Positions 24,983 to 34,129 of a DNA stretch of 64,000 nt are shown here, one piece after another. Every line of letters begins with the position of its first letter. The first letter of the stretch is position 1. The DNA comes from Acridotheres tristis (Eukaryota; Chordata; Aves; Passeriformes; Sturnidae), in NCBI GenBank assembly GCA_037013685.1, contig CM072889.1, forward strand, positions 8,069,976 to 8,133,975, read 5' to 3'. The notes below the pieces were generated by a model that ran no database searches, had not been told where the DNA came from, and worked only from the letters and a program-made list of their open reading frames with translations. The translations under genes and the position numbers were made by a program.

Positions 24983-25005
24983 TAATCCACCCCTTATTCT
25001 ATTAC
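24983..25005 (-). promoter_or_regulatory. Probable polypurine tract
   Basis: Directly upstream (on the minus strand) of the 3' LTR is the purine-rich GAATAAGGGGTGGATTA. This is the expected plus-strand primer position, although two or three pyrimidines interrupt it. Confidence 0.45.
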
Positions 25006-25071
25006 CATCTACATCATACCCAAACCAATACCCTCTTACAGATATATATATATATAATACAAAATGAAACC

Positions 25072-25329
25072 TTACATACAGTTCTCACTAAAAATTAGGT
25101 CTCCTTGCAGTACACAACGGGTTTCCCCATCTTTCTGCATTACCCACCAAGTGCAACCAGGTCCTTGAGCAAAAACAATCCCACGGATTGGTTTGCTTTT
25201 GCCTGTGGTGGGATTAATCCAAACAGTCTTTCCTAAAATACCTTTCATGTGTACCACAGGGACCTTGTCCCCATCCACTGTGTGCAGGGGTTCAGAGTGG
25301 GCAGGACCGGCTCGATTGATGGACCCTCA
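25072..25329 (-). pseudogene. pol: Integrase C-terminal domain of ERV-L pol
   Basis: In-frame continuation of integrase after the TGA at 25327-25329. It encodes GDKVPVVHMKGILGKTVWI and onward, compatible with the small beta-barrel C-terminal DNA-binding domain of retroviral integrases. The frame stays open to 25072. It is separated from the catalytic core only by that stop. Confidence 0.7.
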
Positions 25330-25863
25330 GGTGATAACCATCCAGGTGGCTTTGGCCAAGTTCATTTCCCAATTTCTGAAGGTTCCACCACCAAGTGCTT
25401 TCAAAGTAGTTTTAAGGAGTCCATTACACCGTTCAACTTTCCCGGCAGCTGGCGGGTCGTAAGGGATATGATATATCCATTCAATGCCATGTTCTTTGGC
25501 CCAGGTGTTGATAAGGCCGTTCTTGAAATGGGTTCCGTTGTCTGATTCAATTCTTTTAGGGGTACCATGCCTCCAAAGGACTTGTTTTTCTAGGCCCAAG
25601 ATGGTGTTTTGGGCAGTGGCATGAGGCACAGGGTAGGTCTCTAACCATCCTGTAGTTGCTTCCACCATGGTGAATACGTAGCGCTTGCCTTGGCGGGTTT
25701 GGGGAAGGGTGATGTAGTCAATTTTCCAGGCTTCCCCATACCTGTACTTTGACCATCGTCCACCGTACCACAGAGGCTTCACCCGCTTGGCCTGTTTGAT
25801 TGCGGCACAGGTCTCGCAGTCGTGGATGACCTGTGAGATGCTGTCCATGGTAAGGTCCACCCC
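25327..25863 (-). pseudogene. pol: Integrase catalytic core of ERV-L pol
   Basis: About 177 codons of retroviral integrase, the enzyme that joins viral DNA to host DNA. The C-C half of the zinc finger (CETCAAI) is followed by the catalytic aspartates in KIDYITLP and ESDNGTHF and the glutamate in GKVERCNG, so the DDE triad is intact in sequence. The preceding histidines of the zinc finger are in the segment 25864-26061, separated by TGA 25861-25863. A second TGA (25327) cuts off the C-terminal domain. Both stops fit loss of an arginine CGA codon, typical of methylated CpG decay. Confidence 0.9.
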
Positions 25864-26449
25864 TCAGTCACGGGCCCATCGGTACGTTGCATGTCTCCCC
25901 TGATGACCAGAGGCATCATGGGCCCAACGAGCTAGGAATGATTCTCCCTTGTGCTGCCAGTCTAGATCCACCTGTGATACTTTCACTTTGGCAGCTCGGT
26001 CCACCTGCTCGTTGTTGTGATGTTCTTCATTAGCCCGGCTTTTGGGTACATGTGTATCCACGTGTCAAACCTTTATGGCCAATTTCTCTACTCGGGCAGC
26101 AATGTCCTGCCAAATCTCAGCTGCCCAGCTGGGTTTCCCTTTGTGCTGCCAGTTGGCCTTTTTCCAGCGATTCAGCCATCCCCACAGAGCATTAGCTACC
26201 ATCCATGAGTCAGTGTAGAGATAGAGCCTTGGCCGCTTCTCTCGTTCAGCAATATCCAAAGCCAACTGGATGGCTTTTAGCTCTGCAACCTGACTCGATC
26301 CACCTTGTCCCTCAGTAGCTTGTGCAACTTGTCGCGTGGGGCTCCATACTGCAGCTTTCCATTTCCGGTTAGTGCCTACAATTCAGCAGGAACCATCAGT
26401 GAAGAGGGCATATCGTCTTTCAGTCTCTGGTAGCTCATTATATGGTGGG
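25864..26449 (-). pseudogene. pol: RNase H and integrase N-terminus of ERV-L pol
   Basis: Continues pol after the nested LTR. RNase H signatures appear in order: FTDGS near 26395, a VAELKAIQLA block near 26280, LYTDSW near 26210 and NNEQVD near 26010, matching the D-E-D-D active-site residues. The histidine pair of the integrase zinc finger (WAHDASGHQGRH) follows. TGA codons at 26383-26385 and 26062-26064 break it. The frame matches that of protease/RT at 27126-28931 once 719 bp (nested LTR plus one 5 bp duplication) are discounted. Confidence 0.85.
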
Positions 26450-27163
26450 TGTCTTGGTTTGAAAGACAGGTATGGTTTAAGGAAAGGCAAGAGCCCCTTT
26501 TCTGCAATGCAGAGTGCAACCCCCCTCCCTTTTAATTATTTTAGGTCCAAATCAGACACTTTCAGGCAGGAGATATGGGGATGTGAATAACAGTTCTTTA
26601 CTGGTATTTAACAAGGCAGAAAAACAACAACAGCTATGAAAATTGGCAACAGAACAGAACAGTCTAGCTCCGCTCCAGTCCCCTTTGGCCTCAGGCCGTC
26701 TCCCTGTGCTCAGTTACCGGTGCTGTGGGGGCAGGGCGGGTCCCGCGCAGTTGAAGAGGGCTGGAGTGATGGCGGCCGCGGCCCAAAGGTGAGCGGGGAT
26801 GGGAAGGTGACTCCCCCTCACGGTGTCGGTCTTGGTGCTCCGCAGAGTGTCCGGAGATAGTAGGGTGAGATGGGAGAGCAGCAGAGCGATGTCCAAGGCA
26901 GGGAGCGGGGGTCTCAGTGCTGAGATGTCAGGGGGAGATGCCAGAGCGAAGCACGGGCCGTCCTGTCCCTGCACGAGCCCAGCGAGAGAGAGTCCCCACC
27001 CCAGACCCCTCTCCCACCTTTCCTTTTCCGGTTCCCCCCTCCCCCTCCACCCACCCCCCTACGAGAGAACATTATCTATGTTTTAAGGTGTAGCCACAAC
27101 TATTTACCATAATAATGGGAGGAATTCACAGAAAGAAAAAGGGGAACAATCCAACCCCTAACA
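26450..27163 (-). mobile_element. Solo LTR nested in ERV-L pol, TSD GTGGG
   Basis: 714 bp, begins (minus strand) TGTTAGGGG and ends CAAGACA, flanked by the 5 bp direct repeat GTGGG at 26445-26449 and 27164-27168. It is homologous to the LTR at 725-1476. There is no internal sequence, so it is the product of LTR-LTR recombination. It inserted in the same orientation as the host provirus, between RT and RNase H. Confidence 0.92.
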
Positions 27164-28985
27164 GTGGGGCTTCCTCAGCACGTGCCACTTGCTCCTCTTC
27201 TTCTTCAGAAGACAATCCAAAAGCCTCACCTTCAGGCCAGTTTGTAATTATTTCCAGAATCCCAGGGCGATTTGGATTCCCAATACAGGCGTGCTGAGTG
27301 ATGAGGGCAATCCACTTGCTCCATGTGGTGTTAGTGGCGTGATGTGTGGAAGGCACCTTTCCCTTGAACATCCAGCCCAGCACTGGTAGTCGGGGTGCCA
27401 GGAGGAGTTGTGTTTCTGTGCCAATCACCTCTGAGGCAGCTTGAACTCCTTCATAGGCGGCCAAGATCTCCTTCTCTGTGGGAGTGTAGTTGGCTTCAGA
27501 TCCTTTGTAGCTTCTGCTCCAGAATTCCAGTGGTCGACCCCGAGTCTTACCAGGCACCTTCTGCCAAAGGCTCCAGGACAGACTATGGTTCCCAGTTGCA
27601 GAGTAGAGCACGTTCTTCACATCTGGTCCCGTCCTGACTGGGCCAAGGGCTACTGCATGAGCAATCTCCTGCTTGATCTGGGTGAAGGCTTGCTGCTGCT
27701 CAGGGCCCCAGTGGAAATCGTTCCTCTTACGGGTAACCAGGTAGAGAGGGCTCACAATCTGACTGTACTCAGGAATGTGCATTCTCCAAAAGCCTATGGC
27801 ACCTAGGAAAGCTTGTGTTTCCTTCTTGTTGGTAGGTGGAGACATAGCGGTGATCTTATTAATTACTTCTGTTGAGATCTGACGACGTCCATCTTGCCAC
27901 TTGACTCCTAGAAACTGAATTTCCTGAGCCGGTCCCTTAGCTTTACTTCGCTTAATGGCAAAACCAGCTTTCAGCAGAATCTGGATAATCTTCTCTCCTT
28001 TCTCGAAGACTTCCCCTGCTGTGCTGCCCCATACAATGATGTCATCGATATACTGTAGATGATCGGGGGCTTCACCCTTTTCCAGTGCAGCCTGGATCAG
28101 TCCATGACAGATGGTGGGACTGTGCTTCCACCCCTGGGGCAGACGATTCCAGGTATACTGCACCCCCCTCCAGGTGAAAGAAAACTGAGGCCTGCATTCT
28201 GCTGCCAGAGGAATGGAGAAAAATGCATTGGCGATATCGATAGTGGCGTACCACCTTGCTGCCTTGGACTCCAGCTCGTACTGGAGTTCCAGCATGTCTG
28301 GCACAGCAGCGCTCAGCGGTGGAGTCACTTCATTCAATGCACGATAGTCTACAGTCAATCTCCATTCTCCTTCAGATTTATGCACAGGCCAGATGGGGCT
28401 GTTGAAGGGTGAGTGGGTTTTGCTGACCACCCCTCGGCTCTCCAGCTCACGGATCATTTCATGGATGGGAATCACTGAGTCTCTGTCAGTACGGTATTGC
28501 CGACGGTGTACTGTTGTTCTGACAATTGGTACCTGTTGCTCTTCAACTCTCAGTAGTCCCACAGCAGAGGGGTCATCTGCAAGACCAGGCAAGGTGCTCA
28601 GTTTTCTAATATTGTCTGTCTCTACAGCAGCTATCCCGAAAGCCCAGCGATATCCTTTTGGGTCTTTGAAATATCCATTTCTAAGATAGTCTATGCCAAG
28701 GATGCATGGGGCCTCTGGACCAGTCACGATGGGGTGTTTCTGCCACCTGTTCCCAGTTAAACTCACTTCGGCTTCCACTACACTCAGTTGCTGGGATCCT
28801 CCTGTTACCCCAGAAATAGAGATGGATTCTTCTCCTACATACTTTGATGGCATCAGAGTACATTGGGCGCCGGTGTCAACCAAAGCCTTATGTTTTTGTG
28901 GGTTGGATGTGCCAGGCCATCGGATCCACACAGTCCAATAGATCCGATTATCCCTCTCCTCTACCTGGCTAGAGGCAGGGCTCCT
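27164..28985 (-). pseudogene. pol: Protease and reverse transcriptase of ERV-L pol
   Basis: Open frame of about 600 codons, of which the last dozen run into the nested LTR. The protease has the VDTGAQ active-site motif (residues ~18-23) and CILGIDYL near residue 80. Reverse transcriptase follows with WRLTVDYRALNE (190-201), YATIDIANAFFSIPL (228-242), LPQGWKHSP (264-272) and the catalytic YIDD (294-297), then thumb and connection. All key catalytic residues are present. It follows gag in the same frame, directly after TAG 28986-28988. It is interrupted by the nested LTR before RNase H. Confidence 0.92.
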
Positions 28986-29666
28986 CTATTCCTGATCTTG
29001 GTACACGTTGCTCTCTTCCTGTAAATAGGTTCTTGAGGTCCCTTCAAGAGGATCAGTCATATCATCATTCTGATACTGTCTGGAGTTCTGTACACGAGAG
29101 ACTGGGGCAGCATTGACTCTAGATGAGCTTCTTGGGGTAGGTGTCCCTCGCTTCAGCTCACGTACCCGGGCTGCTAAGGAGGAGGTGGGTTTTCCATCCC
29201 ACTTCCTCATGTCTTCTCCATGCTCCTGAAGGAAAAACCAGAGGTTACCTCGTGGAGTGTGTCCTCTCTCCCTGCCTGAGGAACGCCGGCTCCTAATGGC
29301 AGAAACTCTTGTTGGTTCGGGAGAGATCTGGTAGTTGTTTTCCTTAAGTTCTTTTTTTAGTTTCTGATGGCCCTCTTCAATCAACCTTCGGACTTGGTCC
29401 ACCAGCCTTGTTTCCACGGATGAGACATGGGTACGAAATGGGGCTGTGACAGTGTCCTCATAAATTCTTAGTTTATTGGCCAAGACGCCTACCATGTCCT
29501 CACCTTCCCTCCACTGCAGCGTTGCCAGGTAACGGGAATACATCTCTGGTCCAAGCCGTGCGAATCTCAGCCACATCTGTGACGTGCACTGGACACAGTC
29601 TGGGCTCTTAGGAAATCTCTCATCTTCTGAGAAAATGATCTCCAGTACGGCCAATTCCCTCAGGCA
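28986..29666 (-). pseudogene. gag: ERV-L Gag, C-terminal part
   Basis: 222 codons ending at TAG 28986-28988. It contains the ERV-L/Fv1-type capsid continuation (ELAVLEIIF, WLRFARLGPEMYSRYL) and a basic, arginine/serine-rich C-terminal tail. No CCHC zinc knuckle is seen, which fits ERV-L Gags. It is in the same frame as the upstream gag part, separated by TGA at 29667-29669, probably a decayed arginine codon. Confidence 0.8.
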
Positions 29667-30779
29667 TCAGATACCTTGTTCTATTGTGCTCCATTTTCTT
29701 TGGTGCACCTGGAAATCTTCTTTACAAAGGTATCTGTCCTTCACACTTGTCAGTAGTCTCTGCCAGAGGCTGAGAGTTTCTTGGGTTCTCCCAATCCCCT
29801 GGTCAATGACCACATCCCGGGACAGAGAGCCCAGTTGCCTGGCCTCACTTCCATCCAGAATGGTGTCATTGGCTGCAGCGTCCCAGATGAGGAGCAGCCA
29901 GGTCAAGATGGACTCATTTGTCTGGCGGGTGAATTCCCTCCGCAAGTCACGCAGCTCACCCAGGGATAGAGAGCGAGTGATGATTTCTGGCTCTGTCACT
30001 TCCACTGGGTGCAAAGGTCCTGCCATGTCCTCGTCAGTCACTATGTGGACTGATTTGCTCTTTGATTTCTTCTTCTGAACGGGGGCAACTGCTACTGGTC
30101 TAGGCTGTTCTGGCTCAGTGATGGTTTGTGTGGAGATGCTGATGGAGCTTCTGGCTTTTTCCTCCTCTGTGGCAGTCTGCGTAGACACGGACACTGTTGC
30201 TTTGCTTTTGGCTTTTTCCTCCTCTGTGGCAGTCTGCATAGACACGGACACTGTTGCTTTTTGTTTGGTTCTTCTCCTCTTTGTGACATTCTGTGCAGAC
30301 GTGGACGAAGTTGGTTTGTTTCTTTTTTTCTCTTCCTCAAGAATACACAGCAATGCACCATGTAGTGTTTTGTTTCTAAGCATGTTGTAGGCTGTGCAGA
30401 GGAGACAAAGCAGAACTAACAACAATATTATGCTGTCCTTAGCATCCAGTGGGAACTCAACATTTCCAAAAACTACTGTATCAGGCCGGAAAGACTGGAA
30501 AAAATCATCCTTTACCCCTCCCCCCAAGGGCTGGGTGTGATTGGTAAAACCCCGGATGTAGCAGCCTAGACTACAACAAGCAAACAAAGTCGAGTATATA
30601 TTCCGAATTATGTTCATTGCCTCAGAGGTTATCATGCAGTAGACATAATAGGCCAATAAAGCAACTTTTATACCATATCCTGGTCTACACAGGAGCATTA
30701 CAGCTGGCAGATAGTTCCCCATGTGCGGAAAAATATAGAGAGCAAGATATAAAACCCATGTAAGCATGTTGAGAATCAT
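29667..30779 (-). pseudogene. gag: ERV-L Gag, N-terminal part with membrane segments
   Basis: Open from the primer site; the first in-frame ATG after it is at 30777-30779. The protein starts with hydrophobic stretches (first about 20 residues after this Met; a second around 30740-30530; a third IILLLVLLCLLCTAY around 30430-30390), then a basic stretch, then three SxQT repeats (VSVSMQTAT, VSVSTQTAT, SISTQTIT) in acidic/lysine linkers, then a capsid-like part (LGELRDLRREF, LLLIWDAA, EARQLGSLSRD) that resembles ERV-L Gag and Fv1. It ends at TGA 29667-29669. The capsid assignment is from family memory. The N-terminal membrane region is unusual, and I do not know a described function for it. Confidence 0.8.
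30118..30300 (-). repeat. Short tandem repeats inside gag
   Basis: Three to four diverged copies of a ~57-66 bp unit; the plus-strand phrase CTTTTTCCTCCTCTGTGGCA occurs near 30156 and again near 30210. They encode the repeated SxQT-EEEKA units of Gag. Confidence 0.8.
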
Positions 30780-30824
30780 GGTGAATACAAAATTGTAATA
30801 CTGACTTTTCTCAGTACCCTTCGT

Positions 30825-30842
30825 GCCCCATGTTGGGCGCCA
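30825..30842 (-). promoter_or_regulatory. Primer binding site, tRNA-Lys(1,2) type
   Basis: TGGCGCCCAACATGGGGC on the minus strand, six bases inside the 5' LTR. It matches the known tRNA-Lys(1,2) primer site at 17 of 18 positions (an A in place of G). Confidence 0.85.
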
Positions 30843-30847
30843 ATAAA

Positions 30848-31466
30848 TATGTTGGCTTGAAAGCAAAACCAGTGCGAGACTCCAAGTCAGTAATACAATT
30901 TAATAGGAGAAAAGAGAAAAAAAAATAAAATACATGCAATAATACAAAAGAAAAACCACCAACAAAGTCAGAAATACAACCTGACACCCTGTCAGTCAGG
31001 GTGTTGGTAGCAGTCCGTATAAATGGTGGCTGCAGTCCTCCTGGATGACAGATGGGGTTCAGTTGAAGCAGTGCTCCTGTAGAAGGTGCAGTTTTCCTCC
31101 GAAGATCCAGCGATGATGTGGAAATGGTCTGACTTTCCTCTGGGATCCAGTGGAAAGGTCTGCCTTCGCGTCCCAAATCCCAGTTTTTTATCTAGGTAGG
31201 AAAGGCTTGGCTCCTGCCCCTGGCTGGGGCATCTCCCAATGGGATGATGTAATCTTATCAGTCACACAATAGGACTTAATGGCCCATTAACAGAATATAT
31301 CTTCTGGAGGAAGGATGGGTTGTGAAAAGATAACGATGATCATCCCCCCATCTTATCAGATGGCACATCAGCAGAGGATATCTCCCACAGAGATAAGGAT
31401 CACCACCCCTCCCACATTTTAACAGATGGTGATAGAATACACATTTTTGCATTGTATCCCAGGACA
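30848..31466 (-). mobile_element. 5' LTR of the ERV-L-like provirus
   Basis: 619 bp; begins TGTCCTGGGA and ends CCAACATA on the minus strand (one change from the CA end of the other LTR). It is followed by the primer binding site and flanked outside by CACAT. Confidence 0.92.
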
Positions 31467-31471
31467 CACAT
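31467..31471. repeat. Right target-site duplication CACAT
   Basis: Direct repeat of 24358-24362 immediately outside the 5' LTR. Confidence 0.85.
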
Positions 31472-32107
31472 GAAACATTGGAGCTATGTTTTCCTTCCCA
31501 TGAAAAAGCATGGGCATTCTCATAGGAATTTACCAGGTAAAAGTTATATACAATCTCCAGTACTGCATATGTCCATCAATTGCTCCTACACAGATGGGGC
31601 CAGGACAGAAATATCTCGCTATATTATTCATCCCCATGCTATCTTAACATCTGCTCCAGCAATACTAGCATTATGTCCTTTTCTTCCCGAGGAAAGGTGC
31701 ACTGAGTCACTTGGCCTTGCCTTGCATACCACTCCTTACCTCGCCTTCCATGTGCATGCAAAACACTGCAAATCCAGTGTAGACAATTGTAGGCAAGTCA
31801 AGAGAGAGGTAAGCAAGGTCAGAGAAGTAAGGGGAAAGCAAATGGTCTGGTAGATGACAGAAGGAACGGAAGAAGCAAATAGAGTGGTAGGTGAGAGCAT
31901 AGTCTGCTGCCCTGTCCCGGTGGTAGCCTGACCCCAGTCCAGAGAGCTCCTGCAGTGTCAGGAACTCAGCAGATGCAGTGCCAGATCTGGAGCCCGCAGG
32001 ACATACCTGACGACTGTGGGGCAGCAGTGCAGATGGAATGTCCTGCAGCCTAAACTTTCTGCTGCTGCCACACAACACTCATCCTTCTCCCCCTCCTCCT
32101 CTCCCAG
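31472..32107. other. No recognised feature
   Basis: Sequence between the provirus and the first PIM1-like exon. It includes a pyrimidine-rich acceptor-like stretch at the right end. No exon was recognised. Confidence 0.5.
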
Positions 32108-32289
32108 CATGGCACAGGAACTGTTCCTCCAGGTCCTGGAGGCCGTGTGGCACTGCATCAGCTGCGAGGACCTACACAGGGACATCCAACCAGAGAACAC
32201 CCTTTTTGTCCTGGCCAGTGGTCAGGCAAAATTGATTGACTTCGGCTGTGGGCAGCTACCTGCAAGACACAGCCTACACAGCTTTGCAG
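32108..32289 (+). pseudogene. PIM1-like: PIM1-like exon with HRD and DFG
   Basis: Open through the exon. HRD and DFG are kept, but the catalytic lysine is replaced by glutamine (HRDIQPEN), so a kinase made from it would be expected to be inactive. Confidence 0.8.
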
Positions 32290-32356
32290 GTGAGCCTATG
32301 CAGGGCTATGCTCTCAGTGCCAGCATCTCATTGCCCAACATCTCAGGGTCTAATCT

Positions 32357-32750
32357 GGGTGTTGTAGGGACACATATTGAAAAAGCAAGAAAATTACAGC
32401 TTGAAAAATATTCCGGGCCGGAGCTTCTCAGCTCTGTTCCCAGCTGATAAGCTGGTCCAGCTCAAGGCTAAGGAGAATTTCTCTCAGGGTGATAACTTGG
32501 TCAAAATAAAAAGGAATTAATAAAACAGATAGAACACCTCTTGTGGTGCATGACCAGGCCCTGGGTGTCTTCTCTCTGAACCAATCATCTTTTTTCTACT
32601 CTTGGAATTGCCAGTCATGCTATAAAACCAAGTGTGTTCCTGAATAAACTTGTCTCTTCCTTTCCTATCATGAAAGATGACCATGAAGCTGTGCATTTTA
32701 TTTCCACTGCACTTAAAGGGTTAAAACCCCTTTCCACGGCTACAGGGTGT
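32357..32750 (+). mobile_element. Solo LTR, 382 bp, TSD GGGTGT
   Basis: LTR 32363-32744 begins TGTAGGGACA and ends GGCTACA (inverted TGTAG/CTACA), flanked by the 6 bp direct repeat GGGTGT at 32357-32362 and 32745-32750. It contains GCTATAAAACC near 32620 and AATAAA near 32644, the layout of an LTR promoter and polyadenylation signal. A 6 bp duplication and short LTR fit an alpharetrovirus or ERVK-type element. The orientation follows from those signals. Confidence 0.88.
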
Positions 32751-33320
32751 GGCATGGAGATTCTCCCTTTTGCTGCCAGTCTACTGGACTGAGTCTTCAG
32801 CCCAGTTGCTTTTGAGCTGGGATGAGTGGGGGGCCAGCTTTCCAGCCCTGCTGGCGGCCTTTGCCAGCCACTCTGCCCATGACTGGGCTTGGGCAGCCAG
32901 CCTGACAAAAGCACCCATGGGTGGGGGTAGCAGAGATGGGGGGCCAGAACCAGGGCACCAGCAAATTTGCTGTGCAGGCGAGAAAGGGCTTGGACTGCTC
33001 TGCTCACTTTGTTTGCCTTGGCTTCATAATTTTTTGGGAGGGCAGTGCAGGCAGGGAGGATGGAGGCATGCTTTTCCCCCACACCTGAATGGGTTTTTCT
33101 TTTGCATGTAATGGTTGGGCCTTGGCAGGGGTTCAGCTGCGCCCTTCCAACACCAGTGGCTTCTTTTCCAATCCCAAGTGTGTACACAAGTCCCAGGTGC
33201 TACTGAGAGGGCAGTGGGTCACACCGCGTTCCACTGGGACAGCCCCCACATGCCCAGGGATGCTGGGGCCAGGCTCTGAGACCAGCAGCCCCCCCGATAA
33301 ACTCCATCTTTATTTCATAG

Positions 33321-33501
33321 GAACACCATCATACAGCCCCTTGGAAGGGACCCACTGTGGCTGGTACTAATGGCAAGGCAGCTACCATCTGGTCCTTGGG
33401 CATCCTGCTGCACCAGACGGTCCGTGGGGAGCACCCTCTCAGGAGGGGCCGGAACATCAGCTGGAGTGATCAGCTCTCACTCTCACAATGGCTTTCTCAA
33501 G
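33321..33501 (+). pseudogene. PIM1-like: PIM1-like exon, frameshifted
   Basis: Begins TPSYSPLEG in phase with the previous exon; TAA at 33368-33370 together with a one-base shift disrupts the IWSLGILL activation-segment region. Confidence 0.75.
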
Positions 33502-33753
33502 GTGGATCCTGATCTCTGCCGCATGGGGGGAATACCAGTGTTGGGAGATGGCAGTAAGCTCATGAGCATCCCACTCTGACAGCTGCTGAGGAGGTGGCAC
33601 ATGTCCTGCTCTCCTGCTCTTCTCCAAAACAAAGAATTGATGGGAAAGTTTAGGCACAGCACTGAGCACATGCAGCATGGCCTGGGCATGGGAATAGTGG
33701 GGCAAAGCAGAGAGGCTTCCCCAACTGTTCTGGTTTCTGGTTTCTCTCCCCAG

Positions 33754-33865
33754 AGTGCCAAGATCTGATCAGGTGGTGTTTATCCATGCACTACTTGGAC
33801 AGGTCCTCGTTAGAAGACCTGTTCTGTGATCCTTGAATGCAGGATATTCATCTGCCATAGAAGAA
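33754..33865 (+). pseudogene. PIM1-like: PIM1-like last exon with stops
   Basis: ECQDLIRWCLSMH identifies the end of the PIM C-lobe. TGA 33834-33836 replaces the conserved tryptophan of the HPWM-like motif. Confidence 0.75.
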
Positions 33866-34129
33866 GGGAGAGATCCACATGCACACTTTGATCCAGGGAC
33901 CTGGTAAGTTATAGCTCCACACATGCCTTGGCAATAAGGAACCCAGACTTTTTTTGTCATGCCTGTGTCACTGCACAGGGGTCATCAGATGGGAACACGC
34001 AGCTCTTGTGGTGGAGCTGAGCTGGTCTGCCCAGCACTGGTGGCCATCATACAAGCTGGTTTTACTTGTTTTGGTTCACTGACAGCTGGGGCCCTGGGCA
34101 GAACACTGACAGCCTGGTCCCACCCCCAG

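Larger units (their letters stand above)
24358..31471 (-). mobile_element. ERV-L-like provirus with 5 bp target duplication
   Basis: Complete provirus read on the minus strand: 5' LTR, lysine-tRNA-type primer site, gag, protease, reverse transcriptase, RNase H, integrase, 3' LTR. The direct repeat CACAT at 24358-24362 and 31467-31471 marks the insertion. No env frame is present between integrase and the 3' LTR, as is usual for ERV-L. Gag, pro and pol all lie in one reading frame once the nested LTR (26450-27163) and one copy of its duplication are discounted. The frame is interrupted by TGA at 29667, 26383, 26062, 25861 and 25327, several at places where a CGA codon would be expected, and by TAG at 28986 between gag and pro. 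It cannot make full-length polyprotein now. Confidence 0.93.
32108..33865 (+). pseudogene. PIM1-like: PIM1-like kinase pseudogene, copy 1
   Basis: Three exons of a PIM-type serine/threonine kinase. Exon 32108-32289 (acceptor CTCCCAG, donor GTGAGC) carries the catalytic loop as HRDIQPEN, where the catalytic lysine of HRDxKxxN is glutamine, and an intact LIDFGCG. Exon 33321-33501 (acceptor TTCATAG, donor GTGGAT) starts TPSYSPLEG, then loses frame near 33368 and reads TAA; the shifted frame continues as IWSLGILLHQ. Exon 33754-33865 reads ECQDLIRWCLSMH and has TGA at 33834-33836 where PIM kinases have tryptophan, then TAG. Splice phases agree between exons. A solo LTR lies in the first intron. 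Earlier exons with the ATP-binding lobe are not visible. PIM1-like genes are reported as expanded in songbirds. Confidence 0.8.

Noticed and set aside
32615..33187. 190-codon open frame on the minus strand
   Set aside because: Spans a solo LTR border and the PIM1-like intron, so it cannot be an ancestral gene.
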